64,000 nucleotides of DNA, from positions 1-64,000 of the forward strand of contig DASVDQ010000047.1 in the NCBI GenBank assembly GCA_036381035.1, written 5' to 3'. The position numbers and the translations under genes are program-made. The notes beneath the pieces are model-generated. The model worked only from the letters and a program-made list of their open reading frames with translations. It did no database searches and was not told where the DNA came from. The DNA is from Trueperaceae bacterium. Its GTDB lineage: Bacteria; Deinococcota; Deinococci; Deinococcales; Trueperaceae. Of the stretch, positions 56,085 through 63,968 are shown one piece after another. The first letter of the stretch is position 1. Every line of letters begins with the position of its first letter.

Positions 56085-57738
56085 GCCGCGATGATATGTC
56101 CGGCTCAGGGGCCTCCCGGCTCATGAGGAGCGCGAGCCGGAGCACGTCGTCCCAGCTGCGCGCCAGCCAGCCGGGCGCCCCGCCGCGTCGGTGCGCCCGC
56201 AGGCGCGCCGCCAGCGCCCCGGGGCTCCTCTCGACCAGCACGAGCTCGCGCCTCGCGCGCGTGAGGGCGACGAAGAGCACGTTGGCCTCGGCGGCGTCGT
56301 CCTCGGCCGCGCGGGGGGCGCTCCCCGGCGCGCCCGCCCCAGCGTCTCCCGGGTCGGGCGGCGCGTGGCTCGCGTCGGCGCCGATCCCCAGCTCCTCCGG
56401 GGCGAGGAGGAAGACGCGGTCGGCCTCGCGCCCCTTGGCCTTGTGCACCGTGGCGAGGAGCACGTGCCCGGCCGCCGGCTCGCCGGCCGGGAAGAGCCGC
56501 CGCAGCGCCGCGGTGACTGCCTCCGCCTCGCCCGACCCCGCCGCCGCCAGGGCCAGCGCCACCGCGGCGTGACGCTGCCGGCTGGCCTCCAGCAGGTGCG
56601 GCAGCGCGAGGCTCGTGACGTGCTCGGCCTCGAGGCGCCTGCGCTCGGCTTCCTGCGCCTCGGCGAGCGAGGCCCTGTCGAGGCGTCCGGCGTCGGCGAG
56701 GTCCCGCGCGAGCGCTTCCGCTCCCGGCAGCAGCTCGTCGCCGAGCACGACGGCGGGCCGCCCGGCGTCGGCGAGGGCCAGGGCCAGGTCGAGGAGCGGG
56801 CCGTTGGTGCGGCTGAGGACGAGGTCGCCGGGCCGGGCCTCGCTCGGCAGGCGGGCCAGGTGGCCGAGGCGCACGGCGCCCGCCGGCGCCCCGGGCGTCG
56901 GCAGCATCGCCGGAGAGAAGCGCCGTGCCAGCACGACGTGGCGCCTGGGGCACCTGAAGCTGACGGAGAGGGGCAGGCGCGTCGCCGCCGTGCGCCGCGC
57001 GATCATGTCCAGCGAGCGCGCGTCGGCACCGGCGAAGGCGTAGATCGCCTGGTGCCTGTCGCCCACGAACAGCGCCCGGGCGCCGGCCGCGATCAGGCCC
57101 TCGACGAACGCCAGCGCCAGGCGGCTCAGGTCCTGGGCCTCGTCCACGCACACGAAGGCGTAGGGCGGAGGCCGCAGGCCGCGGCTCACGGGCAGGTAGA
57201 GGAGGTCGGTGTGGTCGTGCTCGGGCGCCGCGGCGCCGCGCTCGAGCAGCAGCGCGAGCAGCTCCCGCGCCTCCCCGCTAGGCACCGGCAGCTCGACCCC
57301 GTAGCGCCCGGCCAGGTCTTCCACCTCGGCGCCGGTCTCCAGCGGGGCCAGGCCGAGCCGCGCGAGGCGCGCCAGGTCGGCCAGCGCCGTCCGCGCCTGC
57401 GGCGGCGCCCCGGGCAGGCCGGCCGCCAGGCGCTCGTACTTGTCCTCCGCCAGACGCACCGCCACGCCCGCTCCCAGCAGCACGCGCCGGCCGAGGGCGT
57501 GGAGCGTCAGCGCCTCGACCCCCTCGGGCAGCCGCCGCCTCAGCTCGGCCGCCGCCGAGCGGTTGAAGGCCAGGAACGCCACGCGCTCGGGCGGCACCCC
57601 GAGCTCCGCGACGAGCGCCTCGGCGACCATCACCAGCGTCGTGGTCTTGCCGCTGCCGGCCGTGGCCTCGACGACGCCGTGCCCGCCGGCGCGCCTGACG
57701 AAGGTGAGCACGCCGGCCTGATGGGCGTTCGCGCGCAC
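55918..57738 (-). CDS. UvrD-like superfamily 1 DNA helicase
   Basis: A 606-codon frame for an SF1A helicase. It begins with an ATAGSGKTTTLVMVAEALVA Walker A region (about 25-45). Next come VAFLAFNRSAAAELRRRLPE (motif Ia), FVCVDEAQDLSRLALAFVEG (motif II), VGDRHQAIYAFAGADARSLD (motif III region), VHKAKGREADRVFLLAPEEL (motif V) and NVLFVALTRARRELVLVERS (motif VI). At about 560 residues of recognisable domain it is a compact UvrD/PcrA relative; UvrD/Rep proteins are near 700. The last 55 codons overlap lplB on the same strand, turn Gly/Arg-rich and look non-native, so the true protein may end elsewhere or the frame may be shifted. Confidence 0.8.
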   Translation of the reverse strand: MRANAHQAGVLTFVRRAGGHGVVEATAGSGKTTTLVMVAEALVAELGVPPERVAFLAFNRSAAAELRRRLPEGVEALTLHALGRRVLLGAGVAVRLAEDKYERLAAGLPGAPPQARTALADLARLARLGLAPLETGAEVEDLAGRYGVELPVPSGEARELLALLLERGAAAPEHDHTDLLYLPVSRGLRPPPYAFVCVDEAQDLSRLALAFVEGLIAAGARALFVGDRHQAIYAFAGADARSLDMIARRTAATRLPLSVSFRCPRRHVVLARRFSPAMLPTPGAPAGAVRLGHLARLPSEARPGDLVLSRTNGPLLDLALALADAGRPAVVLGDELLPGAEALARDLADAGRLDRASLAEAQEAERRRLEAEHVTSLALPHLLEASRQRHAAVALALAAAGSGEAEAVTAALRRLFPAGEPAAGHVLLATVHKAKGREADRVFLLAPEELGIGADASHAPPDPGDAGAGAPGSAPRAAEDDAAEANVLFVALTRARRELVLVERSPGALAARLRAHRRGGAPGWLARSWDDVLRLALLMSREAPEPDISSRHAEARRVQDAGRQARGGGRGGRGRPDRVRRGDGRLLPRAGHGPGGPDGGPGGGAG

Positions 57739-57835
57739 GGTTCGATGGTGCGCCCACCGCGCTCACAGCGCCATGGGTGGCGGCCGCGACCAGGACGGCT
57801 CGCGCCCGGAGCCCCTCGGCCGGGGCCGCTGTCGA

Positions 57836-59236
57836 CTAGTCCGCCGTCGCGGTGGCGCGGCGCCCGCGGGACCGGCGGCGTCGCCGGCGTGACCGGCCCT
57901 GGCGCGGCGGTCCGGCGGGGTCGCCGCCGCTGCTCGCGCGACCCGTGCTCGCGCCACCCGTGCTCGCGCCACCCGTGCTCGCGCGACCCGTGCTCGCGCC
58001 GTCGCGTGGGCGTGGTCCGCCGGTCCGTCTCGCACCGCGCTCTCGCACACCGCCCGCCTGGCGCCCCCGCCCGGGCCCCAGGTCGTCGAGCTGCTCCGCG
58101 TGCCCGGGCACGAAGCCGTCGACACGGCGCCTCTCGACGCGGCGGCCGAGCACGCGCTCGAGGTCGAGCACGTTCGCGAAGTCGTTCGGCGTCACGAACG
58201 TGAGGGCGATGCCCGTGCGCTCGGCGCGCCCGGTGCGCCCGATGCGGTGCGTGTACGCCTCGGCGGTGTCGGGGAAGTCGTAGTTGATGACGTGGCTGAC
58301 GTCGGCCACGTCGATCCCGCGGGCCGCGATGTCGGTGGCGACGAGCACCTCGTAGGTGCCGTCGCGGAAACCGTCGAGGGCCGCCTGGCGGCGCGTCTGC
58401 GACAGGTTGCCCTGGATCTCGGCGGCGGCGAAGCCCGCTCGCTTCAGCTTCGCGGCCAGGCGCTTGGCGCGGTGCTTCGTCCGCGTGAAGACGAGGACTG
58501 ACGTGGCCTCGGGCAGGTCGAGCAGGTGCATCAGGAGGTCGGTCTTGCGCTCCTCGTCGGCGGGGACGAGGAAGTGGTCGATCGTGTCGGCGGGCGCGGT
58601 GCGCGAGATCTCGACGCGGACCGGATCGGTCAGCAGGCCGTCGGCGAGGTGGCGCACCTCGGCCGGCATCGTCGCCGAGAAGAGGAGGCGCTGCGAGCCG
58701 CGAGGCACGAGGCCGACGATGCGCCTCACGCTCGGCAGGAAGCCCATGTCGAACATGTGGTCGGCCTCGTCGAGCACCAGCACCTCTACGTGCCCCAGGT
58801 CGGCGTTGCCGCGCTCGACGTGGTCGAGGAGGCGGCCGGGGCAGGCGACGATCACGTCGGCCCCGCCGCGCAGGGCGGCGACCTGCGGCTGGAAGCCCAC
58901 GCCGCCGTACACGGTCGCGCTCTTCACGCCCGTGTGCCTGCCGAGGCGGGCGAACTCGTCGTTGATCTGCTCGGCCAGCTCGCGCGTGGGGGCGACGACG
59001 AGCGCCCGCACCCGGCGCCTGCCGCTGTCGGCGCCGCGGCCGAGGCGCTGGAGTATGGGCAGCACGAACGCCGCCGTCTTGCCCGTGCCGGTCTGCGCCA
59101 GGCCGAGCACGTCGCGGCCCGCCAGGGCCGCCGGCACCGTCTGCGACTGTATCGGCGTGGGTCTGGTGTAGCCGGCGTCCTTCACGCCGGCCAGGACCCT
59201 TGCCTCGAGCCCGAAGCTCGCGAAGTCTGTGGTCAT
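57836..59236 (-). CDS. DEAD-box RNA helicase with repeat-containing basic tail
   Basis: A 466-residue ATP-dependent RNA helicase. Motifs are all present: Q motif and GYTRPTPIQSQTVPAALAG, Walker A AQTGTGKTAAFVLP, motif Ia PTRELAEQI, motif II VLVLDEADHMFDMGF, motif III FSATMPAE, motif IV VLVFTRTKHRAKRLA, motif V VATDIAARGIDV and motif VI HRIGRTGRAERTG. The C-terminal 90 residues are disordered, with GAST(G/R)-type five-residue repeats and a final cluster of arginines, as in cold-shock helicases such as CsdA/RhlE. It unwinds structured RNA, possibly in ribosome assembly. GAGAGG lies before ATG 59236. Confidence 0.93.
   Translation of the reverse strand: MTTDFASFGLEARVLAGVKDAGYTRPTPIQSQTVPAALAGRDVLGLAQTGTGKTAAFVLPILQRLGRGADSGRRRVRALVVAPTRELAEQINDEFARLGRHTGVKSATVYGGVGFQPQVAALRGGADVIVACPGRLLDHVERGNADLGHVEVLVLDEADHMFDMGFLPSVRRIVGLVPRGSQRLLFSATMPAEVRHLADGLLTDPVRVEISRTAPADTIDHFLVPADEERKTDLLMHLLDLPEATSVLVFTRTKHRAKRLAAKLKRAGFAAAEIQGNLSQTRRQAALDGFRDGTYEVLVATDIAARGIDVADVSHVINYDFPDTAEAYTHRIGRTGRAERTGIALTFVTPNDFANVLDLERVLGRRVERRRVDGFVPGHAEQLDDLGPGRGRQAGGVRERGARRTGGPRPRDGASTGRASTGGASTGGASTGRASSGGDPAGPPRQGRSRRRRRRSRGRRATATAD
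57932..57991. repeat. Four 15-bp tandem repeats inside the DEAD-box helicase tail
   Basis: Four consecutive 15-bp units (GCTCGCGCSACCCGT, S = C or G) plus a partial fifth encode the ASTGG/ASTGR repeats of the helicase tail. Units keep the reading frame, so copy number could vary without frameshifts. Confidence 0.8.
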
Positions 59237-59541
59237 AGATGTCCTCTCATCAGCCAACCACCAGCCGAAGAGGGACTCTTGCCAGCGGGAAGCGGCTCAG
59301 TCTACGCCACGGAGGGGCTGTCGCGGCGGCGGCGGCGGACACCGGGCGTGCGAGACGCCCGCGAGGGTGCTCTCACCCGGGCGCGGGAGACGCCCGCGGG
59401 CGCGGCGGCCGCCGGCCGGGGAGGCCGCCGCTGGGCGTGGCCGCTACCGGCGACGGGCTGGTCGGCACGCCCGTAGATCGTGGTACGGAAGAGGTGCTTC
59501 GCGGCGGCCGCATGGCGCGAGTGCGCCGCCATACCGAGGGC

Positions 59542-59555
59542 TAACGGCGCCGTTA
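59542..59555. promoter_or_regulatory. 14-bp perfect palindrome upstream of the second heme-copper operon
   Basis: TAACGGCGCCGTTA is a perfect palindrome ending 22 bp before the predicted -35 at 59578. This is the position of a class I/II activator or repressor site. The intergenic region 59237-59670 otherwise holds GC-rich repeats (GAGACGCCCGCG twice) and the promoter at 59578-59606. Confidence 0.45.
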
Positions 59556-59577
59556 TCCTCCTCTCCTCTCCACATCC

Positions 59578-59606
59578 TTGGAATATCCAGGGCGGGGGAG
59601 CATACT
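59578..59606 (+). promoter_or_regulatory. Predicted promoter of the second heme-copper operon
   Basis: TTGGAA (59578-59583), a 17-bp spacer and CATACT (59601-59606). The same -10 form, CATACT, is used at 13708. The leader would be about 58 nt and contains GGAGGC before the start at 59671. Confidence 0.55.
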
Positions 59607-59670
59607 GACTCACCTACTTCCCTTCTCTCAGCGATCGACCCCGGCCGGTCACTGCGTAGGCGGAGGCAGC

Positions 59671-60204
59671 ATGGGCCCACCCCAGAGGGTCTTGATCGTG
59701 TACGCCGTCCTGGCGCTCGTCGTCGTGGCGGTCTTCGTGGCCGTCGCGGCGTCGACCGCCGGGCCGCGCCAGGACTACCACGGCGTCGTGCAGCCCCGGG
59801 GCTACGCCGTCAGGCGGTACTGGTTCCTCGCCCTCGTCGCCGCGGTCGTCGCCGGCTTGGCCCTGACCCTGCCCTTCGGGCCGTACTCACGGGGCGGAGC
59901 GGCGTCCGCCGCGGGCAGCGGGACGCGGATCCCCGTCGTGGCGCGCCAGTACAGCTTCGCCGGGCTCCCCGAGGTCGTGCCCTACGGCACGCCCGTGGTG
60001 TTCGTCGTGACGTCCGCCGACGTGAACCACGGCTTCGCGATCTACGACCCGCGCGGCCGGCTCGTCGGCCAGGTGCAGGCCATGCCGGAGTACGACAACG
60101 AGCTGCCGGTGACGTTCACCGAGCGCGGCAGGTACACGGTCCGCTGCCTGGAGTACTGCGGCATCAACCACCACGACATGCGGGCCACCTTCGAGGTGAG
60201 GTGA
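59671..60204 (+). CDS. CuA-containing subunit II of a heme-copper oxidase/NO reductase
   Basis: A 177-residue membrane-anchored subunit with two N-terminal hydrophobic segments (LIVYAVLALVVVAVFVAVAA and WFLALVAAVVAGLALTLPFG) and a C-terminal cupredoxin domain outside the membrane. The CuA site is complete: His120 in DVNHGFAIYDPRG, Cys159 and Cys163 in CLEYCGINHHDM, His167 and Met170. It accepts electrons from cytochrome c. CuA subunits occur in A- and B-type oxidases and also in NorS of sNOR enzymes, so the subunit alone does not decide the reaction. It lies three bases before the subunit I gene. Confidence 0.88.
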   Translation: MGPPQRVLIVYAVLALVVVAVFVAVAASTAGPRQDYHGVVQPRGYAVRRYWFLALVAAVVAGLALTLPFGPYSRGGAASAAGSGTRIPVVARQYSFAGLPEVVPYGTPVVFVVTSADVNHGFAIYDPRGRLVGQVQAMPEYDNELPVTFTERGRYTVRCLEYCGINHHDMRATFEVR

Positions 60205-60207
60205 GCC

Positions 60208-61704
60208 ATGACCGTCACCCGTGAGCACCCCGGCGGACGCCGCCTCATGGTCGTCTACCTCGTCACCGGGCTCTCGCTCGTCGTACTGCTCATGCTGGCC
60301 GGGCTCGCGATGCGGATGGCCCAGGCGGGCTGGCTGGGCCTCAGGCCCGACTACTTCTACGCGCTCATGACCCTGCACGGGTCCGGCATGATCGCGGCCC
60401 TGATCGTCTGCGGCATGGGCGGCATCTGGTACTTCGTCAGCCGCGAGGCGGAGCTGAGCCTGCGGCTGGGCTACTGGGCCTACGGGCTCGTCATCGGCGG
60501 CGTCGTCCTCGTGCTGCTGGCGACGCTCGTCGGTCGGTTCGCGACCGGCTGGACGTTCCTCTACCCGCTGCCGTTCGTCAACCCGACCTGGCCCACCTGG
60601 TCGACGGGAGCGTTCCTCGTCGGGATGGTGCTGATCACCCTCGGCTGGAGCGTGTGGTGCGTGCAGGTCCTCGCGGCGCTGCTGCGGCGCTTCGGCGGGC
60701 TGCGCGGCGCGCTGGCCTGGGACCTCGTGTTCCGCCGCGAGGCCTTCTCCGAGTCGGGACGCGAGCCCCCGCCGCCGCAGATGCTCGCGGCCACGGTGAC
60801 GTCGTTCAACGGACTGCTGGCGGCGGCCGCGTCGATGCTCATCGGCGTCCCGCTGGTCGTGCGGTGGCTCGACCCCGCCGTCGGCCTCGACCCGCTGTGG
60901 GCGAAGAACGCCACCTACTTCTTCGGGCACGAGTTCGCGAACATCATCATCTACATGCTCGTCGCCTTCGTGTACGTCGGGCTGCCCCACTACACCGACA
61001 GGAAGTGGAGGACCTCGCGGGCGTTCGTGCTCGGCTGGTGGGGCACGATGACGTTCATCGTCGTCAACTACTCCCACCACCTGTACATGGACTTCGCGCA
61101 GCCCACGGCGCTCAACTACCTGGGGCAGGTGGCCTCGTACCTCTCGGCCCTGCCCGTGGCGGTCGTCACGGTCTACGGCGGCGTGCTGCTGATCCTCGGC
61201 TCCGGCGTCAGGTGGGCGCTCAGCACCGTCTTCCTCTACGGCGGCCTGGCCGGCTGGATCCTCGGCGGCGTGGGCGCGCTGCTCGACGCGACCATCGAGT
61301 ACAACCTGTTCTTCCACAACACGCTCTGGGTCCCCGCCCACTTCCACGGCTACCTCCTCGGCGCCTCGTTCCTCTTCGCCCTCGGCTGGGCGTTCCTGCT
61401 GCTCGAGAGCCGCAGCGGGCAGCGCACCTCGCTCGCCAACCGCTGGCTGGTCGGCGGGAGCGTCTTCGGGGGCATCGCCCTGCTGCTGGCGTCCTTCTAC
61501 GTCGCCGGCGCCGCCGGGGTGCCGCGGCGCTACGCCGTGGAGCCCGAGCCGGGCCCCGCGCTCGCCGCCCTGGGCTCGGTGGGCGCCATCCTCCTCCTCG
61601 CCGGCCTCGGGGTGAGCGCGGCCGAGGCCTGGCGCCTGTGGCGCGCCGGTAGGCCCGCGGAGGAGCCGGCTCCGCGGCCCGACCTCGCGCCGGAGACGTC
61701 GTGA
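60208..61704 (+). CDS. Heme-copper superfamily subunit I with Asn at the Tyr position, possibly an NO reductase
   Basis: A 498-residue membrane protein with about 12-14 helices. The six invariant histidines are present: His57 and His380 (low-spin heme), His378 (high-spin heme), and His241, His290 and His291 (copper or iron B). The helix VI sequence is GHEFANIIIYM. A- and B-type oxidases have Tyr four residues after that His, cross-linked for O2 reduction; here it is Asn245. It also lacks the GYYMHMG block of cbb3. Loss of the Tyr is a feature of NO reductases in this superfamily. With a CuA partner, the closest described arrangement is the NorSY (sNOR) type. The reaction, NO versus O2, is not settled from sequence. 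Confidence 0.78.
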   Translation: MTVTREHPGGRRLMVVYLVTGLSLVVLLMLAGLAMRMAQAGWLGLRPDYFYALMTLHGSGMIAALIVCGMGGIWYFVSREAELSLRLGYWAYGLVIGGVVLVLLATLVGRFATGWTFLYPLPFVNPTWPTWSTGAFLVGMVLITLGWSVWCVQVLAALLRRFGGLRGALAWDLVFRREAFSESGREPPPPQMLAATVTSFNGLLAAAASMLIGVPLVVRWLDPAVGLDPLWAKNATYFFGHEFANIIIYMLVAFVYVGLPHYTDRKWRTSRAFVLGWWGTMTFIVVNYSHHLYMDFAQPTALNYLGQVASYLSALPVAVVTVYGGVLLILGSGVRWALSTVFLYGGLAGWILGGVGALLDATIEYNLFFHNTLWVPAHFHGYLLGASFLFALGWAFLLLESRSGQRTSLANRWLVGGSVFGGIALLLASFYVAGAAGVPRRYAVEPEPGPALAALGSVGAILLLAGLGVSAAEAWRLWRAGRPAEEPAPRPDLAPETS

Positions 61705-62597
61705 GGCGGCCGTCCTCGGCGAGCACGATCGCGCTGGCAGCTGTCGCGCTGGTCCTCATCGTCGTCGGCGTGATCCGCCCCCATCACGAGGTCCCCGACC
61801 ACCACCTCCAGCACTTCTTCTTCATCGTCGCCGGCGGCCTCATCGGCATCGCGGCCTCTCGCGTCCTCCCGCGCGACGACGCCGGCGGCCCCGGCCGCCG
61901 CGACCTCTGGTTGGTCCCGGCGCTCCTGGCGCCGGTGGCGATCATGTTCGTCATGTGGCCGACGACCTACGAGTACGTCGAGGAGCGGCCGCTGCTGCAC
62001 TTCTCCGAGCACGCGGTCCTGGTGGCGCTCGCGTTCGCGACGACCTACTCGGCCCACCGCTTCGCCCGGCCCATCGGGTGGCTGCTGGGAGGTGCTGTGG
62101 CGGCGATGGCGCTGCTGGCCGCCTACGGCTACGGCGTGTCGCCCGGCCCGAGCCCGCTGGTCGCGGAGGTCGGCGCCGCGCAGGCGCAGGCCGCTTCCGG
62201 CGGGGCCGTGGACGGGCGAGCCGTCTACGAGCAGAACTGCGCCGCCTGCCACCAGGCCGAGGGCGGAGGCGTCCCCGGCGCGTTCCCGCCCCTCGCCGGT
62301 CACCTCGGCGAGCTGCTGGGGTCCGAGGGCGGCCGCGACTACGTCGTGCGCGTCCTGCTCTACGGGCTGCAGGGGCCCATCGCCGTGCAGGGGCAGTCGT
62401 ACGCCGGGGTCATGCCCGCCTGGGCCCACCTGGGCGACGAGCAGATCGCCGCCGTCCTCTCCTACGTCGCCGGCTCCTGGGGCAACGAGGCCGCCGGCGC
62501 GCCGGCGTTCACGAGCGACGAGGTCGCCGCCGCGCGCGACGAGGGGCTCACGCCCCAACAGGTCCTCGACCTGAGGGGGCGCCTGGAGCTGCCCTGA
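61701..62597 (+). CDS. Multi-helix membrane cytochrome c linked to the second heme-copper enzyme
   Basis: A 298-residue protein whose GTG overlaps the previous stop (GTGA). The N-terminal half has about four transmembrane helices (TIALAAVALVLIVVGVIRP, FFFIVAGGLIGIAASRVL, WLVPALLAPVAIMFVMWP, then IGWLLGGAVAAMALLAAYG). These are separated by a histidine-rich loop, HHEVPDHHLQH. A C-terminal class I cytochrome c domain follows, with CAACH and a methionine in the YAGVMPAWAHLG loop. It may be the electron donor to the CuA subunit. The helical part could be a separate cofactor-binding or quinol-interacting module; I do not recognise it. Confidence 0.75.
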   Translation: MRRPSSASTIALAAVALVLIVVGVIRPHHEVPDHHLQHFFFIVAGGLIGIAASRVLPRDDAGGPGRRDLWLVPALLAPVAIMFVMWPTTYEYVEERPLLHFSEHAVLVALAFATTYSAHRFARPIGWLLGGAVAAMALLAAYGYGVSPGPSPLVAEVGAAQAQAASGGAVDGRAVYEQNCAACHQAEGGGVPGAFPPLAGHLGELLGSEGGRDYVVRVLLYGLQGPIAVQGQSYAGVMPAWAHLGDEQIAAVLSYVAGSWGNEAAGAPAFTSDEVAAARDEGLTPQQVLDLRGRLELP

Positions 62598-62709
62598 GCC
62601 GGCCGGCCGCAGCGTCCCTAGGCCGGCCGTCGCTGCCGGGGCCAGTGAGCACGGGGTCCGCGGGCCGAGCCGCGGCGGCGAGGCCTCTGGCCAGCGCGCT
62701 CACGCGGCG

Positions 62710-62739
62710 TTGAGGCTCCCGGCGCCCGCGTGCTAGCAT
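62710..62739 (+). promoter_or_regulatory. Predicted promoter of rpsT
   Basis: TTGAGG (62710-62715) and TAGCAT (62734-62739) with an 18-bp spacer lie about 90 bp upstream of rpsT. This leaves a leader long enough for autoregulation by S20. Confidence 0.5.
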
Positions 62740-62830
62740 CGGCAGGCTCTGTGCCCAGCGGGGACGCGCTGGGGGAGGCGCCCGCCGGTGCGCGGCGCCG
62801 CGAGGTACCTGAAGCTACGAAGGAGAACGA

Positions 62831-63109
62831 ATGGCTCGCAACCTGTCAGCCATGAAGCGGCACCGCCAGGACGAGAAGAAGCGCCTGGCGAACCGCGCGC
62901 GCAAGAGCACGATCCGCACCTTCACGAAGAAGGCGCTCGCCGCCGCCGAGTCGGGCGACTTCGACGCCGCCGCGAAGTACCAGAAGGTCGTGCAGGGGCT
63001 CGTGGACAAGGCCACGAAGACGAACACGCTGCACAAGAACACGGCCGCGCGCCGCAAGTCCCGCCTCGCCAAGAGGATCAACTCGCTGCGCCAGCAGGCG
63101 CAGGCCTGA
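62831..63109 (+). CDS. rpsT: 30S ribosomal protein S20
   Basis: A 92-residue basic helical protein with the S20 pattern: RNLSAMKRHRQDEKKRLANR, RARKSTIRTFTKKALAAAES and a C-terminal NTLHKNTAARRKSRLAKRIN. It binds 16S rRNA in the body of the small subunit. AAGGAGAACGA precedes the ATG. It stands alone, as is common for rpsT. Confidence 0.97.
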   Translation: MARNLSAMKRHRQDEKKRLANRARKSTIRTFTKKALAAAESGDFDAAAKYQKVVQGLVDKATKTNTLHKNTAARRKSRLAKRINSLRQQAQA

Positions 63110-63129
63110 GCCGCCGAGGCTAGCGACGT

Positions 63130-63166
63130 CCGGAGACCCGGCGGCGGGGACCGTCGGCGTCTCCGG
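63130..63166. terminator. Bidirectional hairpin between rpsT and udgB
   Basis: CCGGAGAC and GTCTCCGG form an 8-bp stem with a 21-base loop between two convergent genes. It ends directly at the udgB stop codon. No T-tract is present. Confidence 0.5.
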
Positions 63167-63895
63167 CTAGTCGTGCCGCGCGGGGACCATCCCGGCCAGG
63201 GCCATCGCCTTGGCCAGGGCCTCGTCGAACATGGCCGGCGTGAGCCGGCCTGTGTTCGTGTTCTGGAAGCTCACGTGGTACGCGTCGACGAGCGGCACCG
63301 CCCTGGCCTCGTCGGCGCCGTCCATGCGGTCGAGGCGGTGCACGGCGCCGTGCGCGAACGGGACGTCCTTCGCGCGCACGCGGAGGCCGCGCCGGCGGTA
63401 GAGCCTGACGACCGCGTCGTGCCCGACCCTGCCCAGGGCCAGCAGCGCCCTCACCTCCGTCAGCCCCGCGAAGTCGTGCTCGAGCCAGCGGCTGCAGTTG
63501 CGCAGCTCGTCGGGCCGGGGCTTGTTGCCTGGGGGGACGCAGCGCAGGGGCGCCGTGATCCACACGCCCGCGAGCCTCATGCCGTCGTGCCTCGATACCG
63601 CGCGCGGCTGGCTCGCCAGACCGGCGCGGTGGAGGGCGGGGTAGATGAAGTCGCCCGACGCGTCCCCCGTGAACATGCGCCCGGTGCGGTTGCTGCCGTG
63701 GGCGCCCGGGGCCAGGCCCACGATCAGCAGGCGCGCGTGCGGGTCGCCGAAGCCCGGCACCGGCGCGCCCCAGTACTCCTCGTCGCGGTAGGCGCGCCGC
63801 TTCTCGCGCGCCACGCGCTCGCGGTGCTCGACCAGGCGGGGGCAGAGCCGACAGCCGGCCAGCTCGGGCGGGTAGGGGTCGAAGACGGTGGGCAT
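63167..63895 (-). CDS. udgB: Family 5 (UdgB) uracil-DNA glycosylase
   Basis: A 242-residue uracil-DNA glycosylase of the type 5 branch. Motif A is GLAPGAHGSNRTGRMFTGD, as in thermophile UdgB (which lacks the catalytic Asp of other families). Fe-S cysteines start in ELAGCRLCPRL, with later cysteines in APLRCVPPGN and LRNCSRWLEH. Motif B is AYHVSFQNTNTGRLT, in which His-Val-Ser replaces the usual His-Pro-Ser. It removes uracil, hypoxanthine or xanthine opposite any base. ATG 63895 matches family length; ATG 63910 is an alternative. The window thus carries two different uracil glycosylases. Confidence 0.9.
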   Translation of the reverse strand: MPTVFDPYPPELAGCRLCPRLVEHRERVAREKRRAYRDEEYWGAPVPGFGDPHARLLIVGLAPGAHGSNRTGRMFTGDASGDFIYPALHRAGLASQPRAVSRHDGMRLAGVWITAPLRCVPPGNKPRPDELRNCSRWLEHDFAGLTEVRALLALGRVGHDAVVRLYRRRGLRVRAKDVPFAHGAVHRLDRMDGADEARAVPLVDAYHVSFQNTNTGRLTPAMFDEALAKAMALAGMVPARHD

Positions 63896-63968
63896 CGCTC
63901 GGAGGAACATAACCCTGCCGGCGCGGGCGGCGGAGCTGCGGAGGACGGCCGCTGGTAAGCTCCCAGCC

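Noticed and set aside
57932-57991. Possible CRISPR-like repeats
   Set aside because: The units are contiguous, 15 bp long, without spacers, and lie in frame inside a helicase gene.
56191-58203. Long plus-strand open frame opposite the helicase genes
   Set aside because: No recognisable domain and composition typical of a shadow frame; the helicase motifs are on the minus strand.
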